Of a stretch of DNA of 22,961 nt, positions 8,805 through 18,697 are shown in pieces. This DNA is from Fonticula-like sp. SCN 57-25 (Eukaryota > Nucleariida > Rotosphaerida). A program made the translations under genes and the position numbers. The stretch covers positions 1 to 22,961 of the forward strand of contig MEDX01000072.1 in NCBI GenBank assembly GCA_001724245.1, in the 5' to 3' direction. How positions within the stretch are numbered: the first letter of the stretch is position 1; each line of letters starts with the position of its first letter. Under the pieces are notes generated by a model. It did no database searches and was not told where the DNA came from. It saw nothing but the letters and a program-made list of their open reading frames with translations.

Positions 8805-11800
8805 CTACTTGCCGCCGCTGCCCTTGCCCTTCTTGGCGTTCTTCTTGTCCTCCGCCGCCTTCTTCTTGTCCTCCGCCTCCTTCTTCTTCTTGTCTTCCGC
8901 CTCCTTCTTTTGCCTCCGCTCCTCCTCCTTCTTCTTCTGCTCCATCTCCTTCTTTGAGAGCTTGGGAGGCTCCTCCTTCTTAACGTCCTTCTTCACGTCC
9001 TTTTTCGTCTCCTCCGGCTTGCTCTTGACGTCCTTCTTGTCATCCTTTTTGTCGTCCTTCTTGGGGGGAGCGCCCTTGGCGGCCTTTGGGTCGTCCTTGA
9101 TCGACGGCTTGGCCGACAGCGGCGACGACGGCGCGGGCGATGAGGACTGGCCCGCGGGCGCCTTGTCAAACGACGCCCTCAGCCCAGACACGCTCGATCC
9201 CGACGACACCACCGCGGCAGCAGCAGCAGCGGACGGCGCAGTCGGCGATGTAGGGGGCGTGCCGACAACCGAAAGGGGACGCGACGCCGACGGCGACGAC
9301 ACCGCGCCGGAAGCCGACGACGACGAAGGGGTAATCGCGGTCGGGGTGCCGTCCGCGTTCAGCGGCGCGGGCGCCACGTGGACGTTGACAAAGAGCGACG
9401 ACATGTGCAGACGCGAGTTGGTCTTGTCGTAGAGCGGCACGTGGCGGAAGCCCATTCCGACCATCGTGGCGGGCACGATGACATGGCCCAGGTAGTCGTC
9501 GGTCGATTCATCATACGCGAGGAAGCGCAAAAAGGCAAAGTCGGGCTGGAGAATGTCAAACGTCACGCTGCGATGCCACTCGGGGTTGAAGCCATTGTTC
9601 TAATGCAAGAAAGCGTCAGTAAAAAAGGCGAGGACAGTGCCGGAAAAGGCGCCAGATATGATTCGCACCTTGATTGTGTTTGTCTTTAGCTTCTTGCCCG
9701 AATCCCCTTCGAGCCCAATCACCTCCACCTCGACGAAAGGGTCGATGATGCCTCCCTTGCCCTTGACCTTTGGCAGCTGCTGCCCGCTAATGATCTCGAG
9801 GTCGATTCTCATTGGCGGGGTCTTCTTTGCATTCTTGCCGACGGTGCCGCCGCGGATGTGCGCGGGCTTGAGCAGGTAGCCACTGCGACCGTTTTCCTCG
9901 AACCGAGCCATGTTGATGAGCATGGGCATGTCGAGAGTCTGAAAGTTGAGCGCGACAACCTGGCAGCCCGCCTGCCAGTGCGCAATCGGGTCATAGTTGG
10001 ACGAGTCCACGCGGGAGCCAGCGGGGTACACGCGAGACATGGTCTTGTTGTTGTGCTCCTGAAAGTCGGCCATGTTGCGCGTCAGCAGGTTGAGCGACTT
10101 TTTCTCGCCGAGCGAATTGACCTGGTTAAACTGCGGCGGGGTCGACGACTGGAAGCCGCGAAAGTGCGCGCTGCGAAAGTACACTACGATGTCGCTCAGC
10201 TCCTGCGCCACCTTGGACTTGCGCTTCGGCTGCTGCTTGGGCACGCTCGACTTGCGTGCTCCCGCAACATTGGTCGACCCGGAACTCTTAATGTCCGAGG
10301 ACGGCGACGTCTGCATTGAAGAGGACGCAAGGTCGCGGCTCGTGCTCGAGAGCGACTGGTCGTCGCCGCTGTCGTCGTCGTCATCGTTGTCATTCGGCTC
10401 GTACACCTCGTCGTCGTTCCTGCTCTTGCCCTTGACAAGAATCTTGTACTTGAGCTGCTCGGGGCTCGGCATCTGAGTCTCGCGCTCATTCACCTTCTGG
10501 GTCAACAAAAGGTCACCGAGAATCGTCCTGAGATGCTGCACAAACCTGTCAGTATCCAAATGAGATTCGGGCAACGGATCACGCACTTTGGCCATCACGC
10601 GCTGCTGCTCCTCTCCGCAGTGCACTTCCAGCGACAGAATGACGGGGTACGGCGACGTCTTGAATGCGTACTGCTGAATCACCTTGATTACCTCGCGGAA
10701 AGAGATCCTGCGCGTAATATCGTATTAGAAACAGCAACGTGCGACAGCAGCGGCGCGCTCGCGTACCTCGAGGTGAGCGTGCGCCCGTGGTAGATGACGG
10801 GCTCCTTGTCGGGGCCGTCCCAGCAGTCGAGCTCCACACAGCGGCACCCCTGGATGAGTGCGCGCACGTATGCCTCCACGGACGACTTGCTGCGAAGCTG
10901 GTCGCCCATCAAGTATGTGTTGTGCGACGAGTTGATCCAGTAGGACGTGAGCGGCTGCGTCATGTCCTGGTACACCTGGCGCTGGTGAAAGTTGTGGATG
11001 CTGTTAAAGTCCGACTCGAGGAAACGCGCAAAGCCGTCCAGGCTCATCTGGTGAGAGCTGTTGACGAAACGACGCATAACCGATTCATACTGATGAACGC
11101 AGTGTCAGATATTCACACAAAGTGCATATGTGGAGGCAAGTACCTCCCTGTCGCTCGCAAAGTGGATGCCCTGGGTCGTTGTGAGCCAGTCGCGCAGCGC
11201 CCCTGTTGTGATCGTTGACCACGCGGCCTTATTCAACTGGGTGTAGAGCAGCTTGACCTCCTTGCGATAACGAAGCTCCTGGTAAAAGTCGACAAACTCT
11301 TGAAGATCGAGAACGCCGTTTCCATCCTTGTCGGCCTCGACGATGAGCTTTTTGAGAATCTTTCGCTCAATCTTAATATTCAGTGTCGCAAGCAAGTTGT
11401 AAATTTCGCGCTGGTTGAGTCGCTCGTCGCCGTTCTTGTCGGCAGCTCTAAATGCGCCCTCGATGACCCGCTTGAAACGAACACTCTCGTTCTGCTCTAC
11501 GTTCATCAGGGTTTGCAAGCCAAGGACCCAAGTCTCGCATTCCTCAATTGTATCGCAAACCAGATCAATCGTCGTAAAATTCTCGTCAAAGATCACCGAA
11601 AAGGAGCGATCTGCGGCCTCGGCGAACTGGAAACGATTGAACCTAGAGTCACGATGAGCCAAGATGTACGCGAGGCGGTCACGCTTTGGCGCACCCTTCC
11701 GTTTGCTGACCAGCTCTCACTTCCTTGATATTGTCAATGAAAAAGCTGCGGTGGTACGCGCGCGAAGACACCTTCTTATCGGCGGCGGGCTTCATCCTGG

Positions 11801-12067
11801 CCCAACAGAGAATGCGGCTGTCATAGTCCACCCAGAACCAGCGGTGGTGCGGCATCGACCCTCCATTCTTCACATACTGCCAGGCACAAGTGGTCAGCGC
11901 GTCGCTCAGAATGCAATGTATAAGCGCACTTTCAAGATCTCAAAAGGGGTCTCGAGTGGCCGTTCGCCCGTCGAGGATACGCTGCTGGCGCTGTTGCCAC
12001 CCTCCTTCGGCTTGGCCCCCTCTTTCGAGAGCGACCGCGCAGAATTCTTCGCGCTGCCCTTACCCAT
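8805..12067 (-). CDS. PLC: Phosphoinositide-specific phospholipase C, delta-type core with K/E-rich tail
   Basis: Hydrolyses PIP2 to IP3 and diacylglycerol at the plasma membrane, Ca2+-dependent. Six exons (12067-11930, 11876-11695, 11642-11144, 11089-10767, 10707-9669, 9599-8805) join in phase to 991 aa. Domains: PH about 42-155; two EF-hands with canonical loops D175-E186 and D211-E222; catalytic X about 315-475, with H329 (SSHNTYL), N330, E359 and D361 (ELDCWDG), H374 (IYHG) and E408 (SLEVHC); an acidic linker about 478-498; Y about 548-665; C2 about 680-805. Catalytic and Ca2+-binding residues match animal PLC-delta one for one. The tail 806-991 is Ser/Ala/Pro-rich, then Lys/Glu-rich ([20 protein letters not shown]). 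Delta enzymes normally end at C2, so this tail is an addition reminiscent of PLC-beta. EF-hands suggest direct Ca2+ control. Confidence 0.95.
8830..9070. repeat. Strand-skewed low-complexity coding repeat
   Basis: A CTT/CTC/TCC-rich run on the plus strand (AAG/GAG/GAC on the coding strand) of about 240 bp. It encodes the charged C-terminal tail of phospholipase C. Units such as GCGGAGGACAAGAAG recur imperfectly. The plus-strand reading frame through it, rich in Phe and Ser, is an artefact of this composition. Confidence 0.7.
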
Positions 12068-12797
12068 TGACGACCGGCGTGTTCAGACCGCACAGAGCGC
12101 AAACCAACCGTCGATCGAGAGAGAACTTGACCTTTCGCGCGGTATCGCCTGAAACAGTGTGCCGCCGAGTCGCCCTGCTAGGAACGGCTTCCTTTGGGAT
12201 AAATCGACCAATCAAAACAATAATTCTGTCGAATTTGGAAATGCGGAACCAATCACGAATGAGCCCAATCGCGCCACCAATGATAGGCACACATTGACAT
12301 GCGCGCGACACCTCTACCACTCTATGGCTATACTGTCACAATTATTGCAATGAATAATTTATAAAGGGGATGTAGCAAACCGAGGGAATACCTTCATAGC
12401 CGTACTTTACTGGAATGGACATCAGCTGCACAGGAATGCATACCAGCAACCGTGATACAACCCTCATTTCTGTAGCAAGCGAGTTCTTTGAATCAGCAGC
12501 ACGCGCGACGCCCAATATAATATAACCCTCTTTTTCATGGACACAGCATTCTTAGTGACAAGGAGTATTAAGAGTCGACGTAGGGGCATTTCCGGTATCA
12601 TTTATCGCAAACTTTATTTTCGCTTACCGCCGACCCCAGCCCACACGCTTTGGACAATGCGGCGACTCGCACCTGATTTGCTGCCGTCCGCAGTAGACGC
12701 GAGATGATTGGTTGATTTACAAATCGACAAATTGTTCGTTTGACCACGTTGACCCCTTCGAAAGTTTTTTGTCCGATCCCAACCACGAACGGCTGAG
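12068..12797. promoter_or_regulatory. Divergent spacer with CCAAT boxes, PLC and coiled-coil gene
   Basis: 730 bp between divergent start codons, with no gene I can support. Two CCAAT boxes lie near 12207 (CGACCAATCAAA) and 12247 (GAACCAATCACG), about 140 and 180 bp upstream of the PLC start. An inverted one (GATTGGTTGA) lies near 12705, about 90 bp upstream of the coiled-coil start. These fit binding of the NF-Y/HAP complex. An AT-rich TATAATATAA run is near 12517. A short minus-strand open frame at 12060-12320 stops across the PLC start codon and shows no family resemblance. Confidence 0.5.
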
Positions 12798-13961
12798 ATG
12801 GACGATACTATTCATAAGGAGGCCAAGATGCGCAAGGAGAAGGTACGCGGCCATTTCATGTTTAGAAAAAGAGGGGGAGGCTATTTGCTGTATTATTTGC
12901 TTGATCGATCGGATGCTAAACTTTAAACCCGCTTTTTCTTTAATGCTTTTTAGAAGGGTGGCAAGAAGGCCAAGCTCGAGCAGGTTCTGAACCTGATCAA
13001 GGTGCAGACTGAGGTGGAGCGCGCTATTGCTGAGATGACGGAGGCGTCTTACCAGGCGGGCGTTTCCATTGATCCCGAGACCAACGACGCGTTCATTGTG
13101 CAGGAGGAAGTGCGCCAGCTCGAAGCCGCTCTCAACGACTCCCATGTCCACCTCGCCCGCCTTGATCAAGAGGCGACCGAGCTCCGTGATCTCCTTGGTG
13201 CGTATTTTGGCTTCATAATTGAGGCACATTGAGGGCTATCGAGTTGATTTTATTGATGCTGTGATTACGATTATTTGTGCTGCCTGGTGGCCTGGTCGAA
13301 GATGTTTCACTTTGTTGCTGCTGATGACATCCGCTTTGCTTTTTTCTGCTTCTAACGTTTGCGCTGTAGAGTCCTACAAGGACTACTTGAACCGCCAGTC
13401 GGAGGCCACGGACCAGTTCCAGCACGAGCTCAGCGAGTACCGCTCGCAGAAGTCGGAGCTTATGATGAAGCGCGAGGAGGAGCAGCTTGCCGCCAAGTGT
13501 ACGCAGCACGCATTTGTTTTCCACAGAGGTGATACTAACGTGGCGCTACAGTGGTGCGCCTTGCCGAGGCTCAGCGCGAGGCCGACGACCGCAAGAAGGA
13601 TGCCAACGACCAGCTCGCTCGGTACGCTTGCCGCCGCCGAGTTTGCTTTCATTCGTTGGCGCTGTTCTGACACGTTCTTTGGTTTTATAGCCTTCAGGCT
13701 GAGCGCATTCGTGTCAACCGCCTTAAGCGTGAGGCGGTTGAGAAGCAGCGCGAGGAGGAGGAGCGCCAGCGCCGCGAGGTTGCTCGCGCCGAGATTGCCA
13801 AGGTGATGCAGGAGGAGGGCATTGATGAGAGCACGATGGACCGCGACTGGATTAAGAAGATGCAGCAGTACGGTGCCGGCGCGCGGACCATCCGCGCTCA
13901 GGTCGAGAACAAGAACCCCAGCGTTCTCAACTTCCGTGAGAAGATGCTCAAGTTCATGTAA
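12798..13961 (+). CDS. Unrecognised coiled-coil protein (5 exons, 252 aa)
   Basis: I do not recognise the family. Exons 12798-12842, 12954-13197, 13370-13498, 13552-13621 and 13691-13961 join in consistent phase to 252 aa, with donors GTACGC, GTGCGT, GTACGC and GTACGC. After a basic start (KKGGKKAK) nearly the whole protein is predicted helix. Heptad-like, charged coiled coil covers about residues 20-205, including VRQLEAALNDSHVHLARLDQ and AVEKQREEEERQRREVARAE. A distinct C-terminal block of about 45 residues (DRDWIKKMQQYGAGARTIRA, then NPSVLNFREKMLKFM) looks constrained. There is no signal peptide or membrane segment. The codon use is strongly biased, as in well-expressed genes, and the stop is followed by a T-rich 3' region. 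A structural or cytoskeletal role would only be a guess. Confidence 0.75.
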
Positions 13962-14312
13962 TTATGCTCTTCCCCTTCATTATTTGCGCGTCCCCCCATC
14001 CATTGTGCATTTTGCTTTCATTCATCCTTCTTTTTCGTTTGGTGCTTTTGCGACGAAAGTCGGCTTTTGTTAGTGCGGATGCTGCGCGTTGTGACAACCA
14101 TTTCGCCCTGTCCCGCTCCTTTTCTTTCTTATTTTGGGTATCCTATTTGGTTATGCGCATGCCCATGCGCTTTCTCGCGGTTTCTTTCGGTAATATACGT
14201 ACTCGTTAAAACATTTTTACGGCCATTTTATTATACACAATTGCTGTGGCCGACCGGCCATAAAAAAGCACATTCAGACGAAATATAATACAAAGTACAC
14301 TGGGAGAATTAG
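13962..14312. terminator. Convergent 3' spacer with TMEM18 polyadenylation signal
   Basis: 351 bp between the stops of the coiled-coil gene (+) and TMEM18 (-). The left half is pyrimidine-rich on the plus strand, a typical 3' untranslated composition. A minus-strand AATAAA at 14232-14227 is 81 nt past the TMEM18 stop. I see no further gene. Confidence 0.5.
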
Positions 14313-14791
14313 CTATTGGGTTTTCGATTTTGCCTTTGCGGCGGCTTTGAGCTGCATAGCCTTGACCTTTGCCATCATGGTGGCCATTCTCACAAGAAAG
14401 AACGTCTATAGCTAGTGTTAGTTGGAGTCGAGCAATAATCTGGAGAGAGTCATACAAGGAGGATGAGGAGGTTCACGATGCAGGGCAGGCCGACAACAGA
14501 GCCAATAAAGACGCCGTTCGCGTCAAAGTAATTTTGGCGAGAGAACTCTCGCCAGTGTTGCGCCCCCATGCTGTTCAGCGGCTGCAGACACAGTCCAAGT
14601 GCGCAGAGCGACACCGTGAGGGCGATCTGCACCGACTGGCTCTTGCGCGTCAGGACGATGAGCATAAACACTACAACATGAAACGAAACAATTGCCTGAA
14701 TCCACCATTCGTCCCAGTCAACCGCGCCATAAAATGCCTTTAGGGACGACAGCCACAGCGAAAGCGGATCGCTCGCTCCTTCGAACGACAT
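14313..14791 (-). CDS. TMEM18: TMEM18 homologue
   Basis: Small multipass membrane protein of the inner nuclear envelope. The human gene is associated with body weight, and a chromatin-tethering role has been proposed. Exons 14791-14456 and 14405-14313, with a 50-nt intron (donor GTATGA), give 142 aa (human 140). Matching stretches are the Trp-rich start VDWDEWWIQAIVSFHVV, the loop LTRKSQSVQI, and WREFSRQNYFDANGVFIGSV, which aligns with [20 protein letters not shown] of the human protein. Three or four hydrophobic segments are visible (about residues 30-47, 55-73, 96-117). The C-terminal exon is Lys/Ala-rich (MAKVKAMQLKAAAKAKSK), matching the basic tail thought to bind DNA. The gene is complete. 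Confidence 0.92.
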
Positions 14792-14910
14792 GTTCAGGTA
14801 CAGCAGGACAGGATGGCGGGAGACAACGATTCACTCGAGGGGCAGTAGATTGTAGGGTGTTCATGTATTTTATGCAAACACAAATATTTCCATAGTACAA
14901 GAGCAAAATA

Positions 14911-16806
14911 TTAATCGTCATTCAAGCTGTGTAGGTTAGGAATAGTGCATATCCAATTCTTGCCCGCTGCCATTGCGTACATCCCCTTGGTGCCCGGCAC
15001 ATGGCACGACGCAGTGACCACTGCCTCGGCGGCGATGACGCGAACCAGTTGACCGCTGCCTGCGTCCAGCACAGCTACCTCGGGACGCCCCGGAGAGGGC
15101 GCGATGACGTGCGCCCCCGTGGTATCAAACATCGGATGCGTAATCGTCGACGTCCTGTAGGCACTGGCGCTCGGAGCAAAGGCTTCGAACCAGTCGACAG
15201 CGCCGTCAACCGTGCTGGGCGAAAGATTGCTAGTGCTTATGACGCCGCCGTTCACATGCGCCTGCGTCGCCATACTAATCCGCTGTGCGCGAATGTCAAA
15301 CATCGCAAGGATACCGTCAAACCCTGTTGAGAGGACGCGCGAGCCGCAGGGACTGAAGCTCACGCTATTGACAGCTCCACCGTGCGCGCGGTACGTGGCG
15401 ATCGGTGCGCTGACGGTGGATACGCGCGCGTCAAAGAGACGCACCAGCTGATCATTACCGCAAGCAGCAACCACGTTGCGGGAATGCTTGTCCCAGCGCG
15501 CGCACTTTAACACCGACGACGAGGCGTGCGGAATTGTGCGGACGATCTGCAGCGCCGACTCGGCGACTCGCAGAAAACCAATACCGCCGTCCTTGGACGC
15601 CGTCACAATGTCATGCCCTGCACTGTCCAGCGAAAAAACACCCGCTTCGTGCAACGCGCCGCGGTCAAGGCGAGAGAGCGGCGTCACTGACACGCTGCCG
15701 TCATCTTCACTGTCCTTCAGGAACGCACTCGATAGAAGCACCGTCCCGTCGTCTGCGCAGGACACAAGGAGATGCTTGGCGTCACTGCCGGCCGAATGGT
15801 CGCTAAGAAACTGCGCTTCGCCAATCCAGCGCGCGTGCAGCTTGGCAGAACCCGCATAGGCGCCTCCTGCTCCATCGCTGTCAGGTGCCCGGAAAAAAGA
15901 CACACTGCCCTGCCCGCCCGCGGCTGAGAGCCACTGGCCGTCCGGCGATGCTGACAGCGAGTACACCGCGTGACGGTGTCCACTCAACTCCACGGCGCCG
16001 TGCGCGTTGGTTACGGGAAAGCGCGAAAGGCCATCCAGCCACTGGTCGCGCGAGCCCACCGCAATAGCGTCGCCCAGCGGCGCAACCACGGGCCGAGCAT
16101 GCTGGTCAGCGGCATCCCACTCTATCGACGGCGCCGAGCTGCCACCAGCGGTACCGCCGCTGGTGATGCTGTCTAACCGCGAGCTGCGGCGCAGCGGCAT
16201 TGCCAGCGCCGGTGAAGCAAACACGGTGCGACGAGCTGGGCGACGAGGTGCAGTAGAGGCCGCGGCCGAGCCTGACATTAGGGCTCCTGCGCCCGGCAAA
16301 AGACCGAGGCTACGTAACATCTCATTATTCTTCTCGATATTAAGCTGACGCTCGCGTTCATAGTCACTTTCAAGCATTGCTGAGCCGCTGGAGCTCGAGT
16401 TGACGTCGGCGCTGTTGTCATCAGGCAGCTCGAGGCGGCGAGATGCAGCCGGGCGGCGGGTCACGGCGATCGACACAGGGGAAGCGGGGGAGGCGGGAGA
16501 GGCGGGCGACACGGGCGAGGCGGGCACGGCGGGCGAAAGAGGTAAACGCCGCGGCGACCTCCGCGGACTCCTATCCTGATCGCCACCTCCCGTCTTGGCG
16601 CTCATCACACGAGGCGATCTCCGGGTGGGCTCCTGGCTCAGACCTTTCTCTGCGACCGGATCCTCGCGCACTCGCTTGCGCAGCGGTGCAGCAACAGGCG
16701 TCACGGGAGACGTCACAGAAACGGGTTGTGGCACTTCATTTGGCGTGGGCTTGACCGACGCAGCCGTCGAGCCGCCGCTCAGCCATCGATCGAGCAGGGT
16801 CGACAT
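14911..16806 (-). CDS. WDR76: WDR76/Cmr1-family WD40 protein
   Basis: Likely homologue of WDR76 (yeast Cmr1), a nuclear WD40 protein that binds damaged or replicating chromatin. Single exon, 631 aa; the ATG at 16806 is chosen because the five codons upstream begin with GTG. Residues 1-145 are disordered, with Ser-Pro/Arg repeats (RSPRRSPRR; repeated PASPVSP) that are potential CDK sites. The block YERERQLNIEKNNEMLRSLG near residue 150, followed by a basic RRSSRL motif near 200, is the signature that opens the conserved part of Cmr1/WDR76. From about residue 240 to the end there are seven WD-like repeats, for example HRHAVYSLSASPDGQWLSAA and HGGAVNSVSFSPCGSRVLST. Many repeats lack the final WD. 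Assignment rests on the pre-propeller motif; other nuclear WD40 families are possible. Confidence 0.75.
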   Translation of the reverse strand: MSTLLDRWLSGGSTAASVKPTPNEVPQPVSVTSPVTPVAAPLRKRVREDPVAEKGLSQEPTRRSPRVMSAKTGGGDQDRSPRRSPRRLPLSPAVPASPVSPASPASPASPVSIAVTRRPAASRRLELPDDNSADVNSSSSGSAMLESDYERERQLNIEKNNEMLRSLGLLPGAGALMSGSAAASTAPRRPARRTVFASPALAMPLRRSSRLDSITSGGTAGGSSAPSIEWDAADQHARPVVAPLGDAIAVGSRDQWLDGLSRFPVTNAHGAVELSGHRHAVYSLSASPDGQWLSAAGGQGSVSFFRAPDSDGAGGAYAGSAKLHARWIGEAQFLSDHSAGSDAKHLLVSCADDGTVLLSSAFLKDSEDDGSVSVTPLSRLDRGALHEAGVFSLDSAGHDIVTASKDGGIGFLRVAESALQIVRTIPHASSSVLKCARWDKHSRNVVAACGNDQLVRLFDARVSTVSAPIATYRAHGGAVNSVSFSPCGSRVLSTGFDGILAMFDIRAQRISMATQAHVNGGVISTSNLSPSTVDGAVDWFEAFAPSASAYRTSTITHPMFDTTGAHVIAPSPGRPEVAVLDAGSGQLVRVIAAEAVVTASCHVPGTKGMYAMAAGKNWICTIPNLHSLNDD

Positions 16807-16926
16807 GACAGAGTGGCGCACCGAGAGCGAGTGTTCAATTTTTGGCGCGCTTTCTGGCCGATATCACGTGATTATCGCTTGCATATGACAGCAGGTGCGT
16901 TCGTCAACCTTGATCCACGCACGAGA
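16807..16926. promoter_or_regulatory. Divergent WDR76/PAQR promoter with E2F-like site and CACGTG
   Basis: 120 bp between divergent starts. TTTGGCGC at 16841-16848, extended to TTTTTGGCGCGCTTT, matches the E2F/DP consensus TTTSSCGC 35 bp upstream of the WDR76 start. A palindromic E-box, CACGTG, lies at 16865-16870. The E2F-like site fits cell-cycle control of a replication or repair gene. Confidence 0.6.
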
Positions 16927-18120
16927 ATGCAGCGGAAGCGGGATCTCAGCAAGGTAGAAGAACACAGCGACCACCGTCGTGTTCGCAGTTTTGACAAGAA
17001 AGTTTCTCGGAAGGTGTGTTTTATGAGAGGGTGGTGAGTGTTACTTACGTTGCTCTTAATGTAGGTTCGTCACCTGCTGACCTACGACGAGCTTGAGCCA
17101 TGGCGTCGCGATAATGAGTGGATTCTCACCGGATACCGTGTGTCTGAGGGGACCTATGCCGCATGCGTTGAGAGTTTGTTTTACATTCATAATGAGACCG
17201 GCAACATCATGAGCCACTTGATAGGCGCCGGCATTTTCGTTGCACTTTCCTTTTACGTATATGGCTGGCTTCTTGCGGAAGCCCTTTTGTGGGACAAGAT
17301 CATTTTTATGTTTTTCCTGCTGAGCGCCATCGGGTGCATGGGTATCAGCGGCCTTTTCCATCTTTTTTCGTGCGGATCGCTGCTGGCGCCCACGACTACC
17401 AACTAACAGTGTGACTTTGCAGATCGCATTCTGAGGCGACGTGCGCGGTGTGGAACCGCGGCGACTACCTCGGCATTGTGATGCTTATCGTCGGCTCGGC
17501 CTCGCCGTCCATTTACTACTCGTTTCACTGCGAGCCGTACCTCCAGTTTGCGTATATGGCGCTGATGTTGGTGCTGGGTGCGGCCGTGGTTCCTTTTATC
17601 CTCCTCCCTCGGTTCAACACGCCGCAGTACAGAACGTTCCGCGCGACGCTCTTTGTCCTCCTCGGGAGCTCCGGCATCATCCCAACAATCCACTCGGTTC
17701 TTTCGCTTGGCTTTGTCGAGGCGACCAAAGCGGTACGCGAGGCGCGTGCTTTTAGCCGAAGAGGCGCCTGACGTCTTGGCTCGCTTTTAGGGTGCGCTCG
17801 AGCATATGGCGACTATGGGTCTCTTCTATCTTGTCGGCGCGTGGCTCTACGCCGCGCGGCTTCCTGAGCGACACTTCCCGGGCGCATTTGACATCTGGTT
17901 CCACTCGCACCAGATTTTCCACTACTGCGTGTTTGCAGCGGCCGCAGTGCACTTTATCGGCCTCATCACTGCGTTCCAGTGGCACCGCGAGAACTCGTGC
18001 GAGATGCGATCGGAAGCAACCGCCGCTCTTCTCAGGAATATTCAGATTCTTGCTCACGACGCCAAGGATTTACTGCACGAGGCAAAGGACACATTCCGCG
18101 ACATGACCCATGGCGCATAG
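16927..18120 (+). CDS. PAQR family receptor (adiponectin receptor/Izh type)
   Basis: Seven-transmembrane protein of the progestin and adipoQ receptor family, thought to be a zinc-dependent ceramidase or sterol/lipid-linked regulator. Exons 16927-17013, 17065-17369, 17423-17732 and 17791-18120 join in phase to 343 aa. The family motifs are intact: SLFYIHNETGNIMSHL before the first segment, FHLFSSHSE with zinc ligand H128 (made only after splicing out intron 2), and the last-helix motif DIWFHSHQIFHYC with ligands H274 and H278. The ARLPERHFPG loop is typical of the adiponectin-receptor/Izh branch. The cytosolic N-terminus is short and basic; the C-terminus (about 300-343) is helical and charged. 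Intron 2 has a CTAACAG branch region. The gene is complete. Confidence 0.93.
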
Positions 18121-18697
18121 ACCTTCAATGCCAACGTGGCCGGGGACAGCCTGGGCATTGCTATTTTGGTATTTTTGTAAGAAACTTTTGCACTTTGTCA
18201 CAGATGACGTCGTGATTTGGCTCGGGCCACGTTATTGCACTACAGTATATGACTTATGCGCTCTATGTATTGCTGCTTACTACTCCTTTCATGATCAACT
18301 ATAATACAGGCCTTGTGAACACTATCCATACCTTAAGAGACGCACAAGTTTCTGAAATTGAAACGGCGTCGTTTTATGCACCGATATGGCTAAAGCGACC
18401 CATATCGGCAAATTGGCACACAGCGCCCCAAAAACGTTTGGCTACAATTCGTGCATGGCATCTTCTTGCAACGATAAGCTTTGCAGGTGTCGCATTTGTG
18501 TGCGGTCAACGGAAAAGTTCCAACCGGTAACACGTTCATTTTCATCCGATACTCTGTCCTGACTCCATGTCTTTATCACAAGGTTACGATGACAAGCATA
18601 CGAATCAGGGGTGTATAACTTCCACCAATCACGGCCGACTTGCATCCGACAGATTGACAAACAGTTGGAACTGCCAGGCGAGCAAATCACTGCAAAC
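18121..18697. other. Spacer between PAQR and tectonin genes
   Basis: 577 bp with no supported gene. It holds the 3' region of the PAQR gene and the promoter and leader of the tectonin gene, which follow on the same strand. The frame of the tectonin gene stays open for 87 nt upstream of its ATG from a GTG at 18611, but without a methionine. I see no canonical TATA box near the start. Confidence 0.5.

Noticed and set aside
8713-9432. 239-codon plus-strand frame rich in Phe and Ser
   Set aside because: It is the antisense of the Lys/Glu tail of phospholipase C; the opposite strand carries an unmistakable C2 domain and tail.
12060-12320. Minus-strand 86-codon frame upstream of PLC
   Set aside because: It overlaps the PLC start in another frame, has no homologue I recognise, and lies in the promoter with CCAAT boxes.
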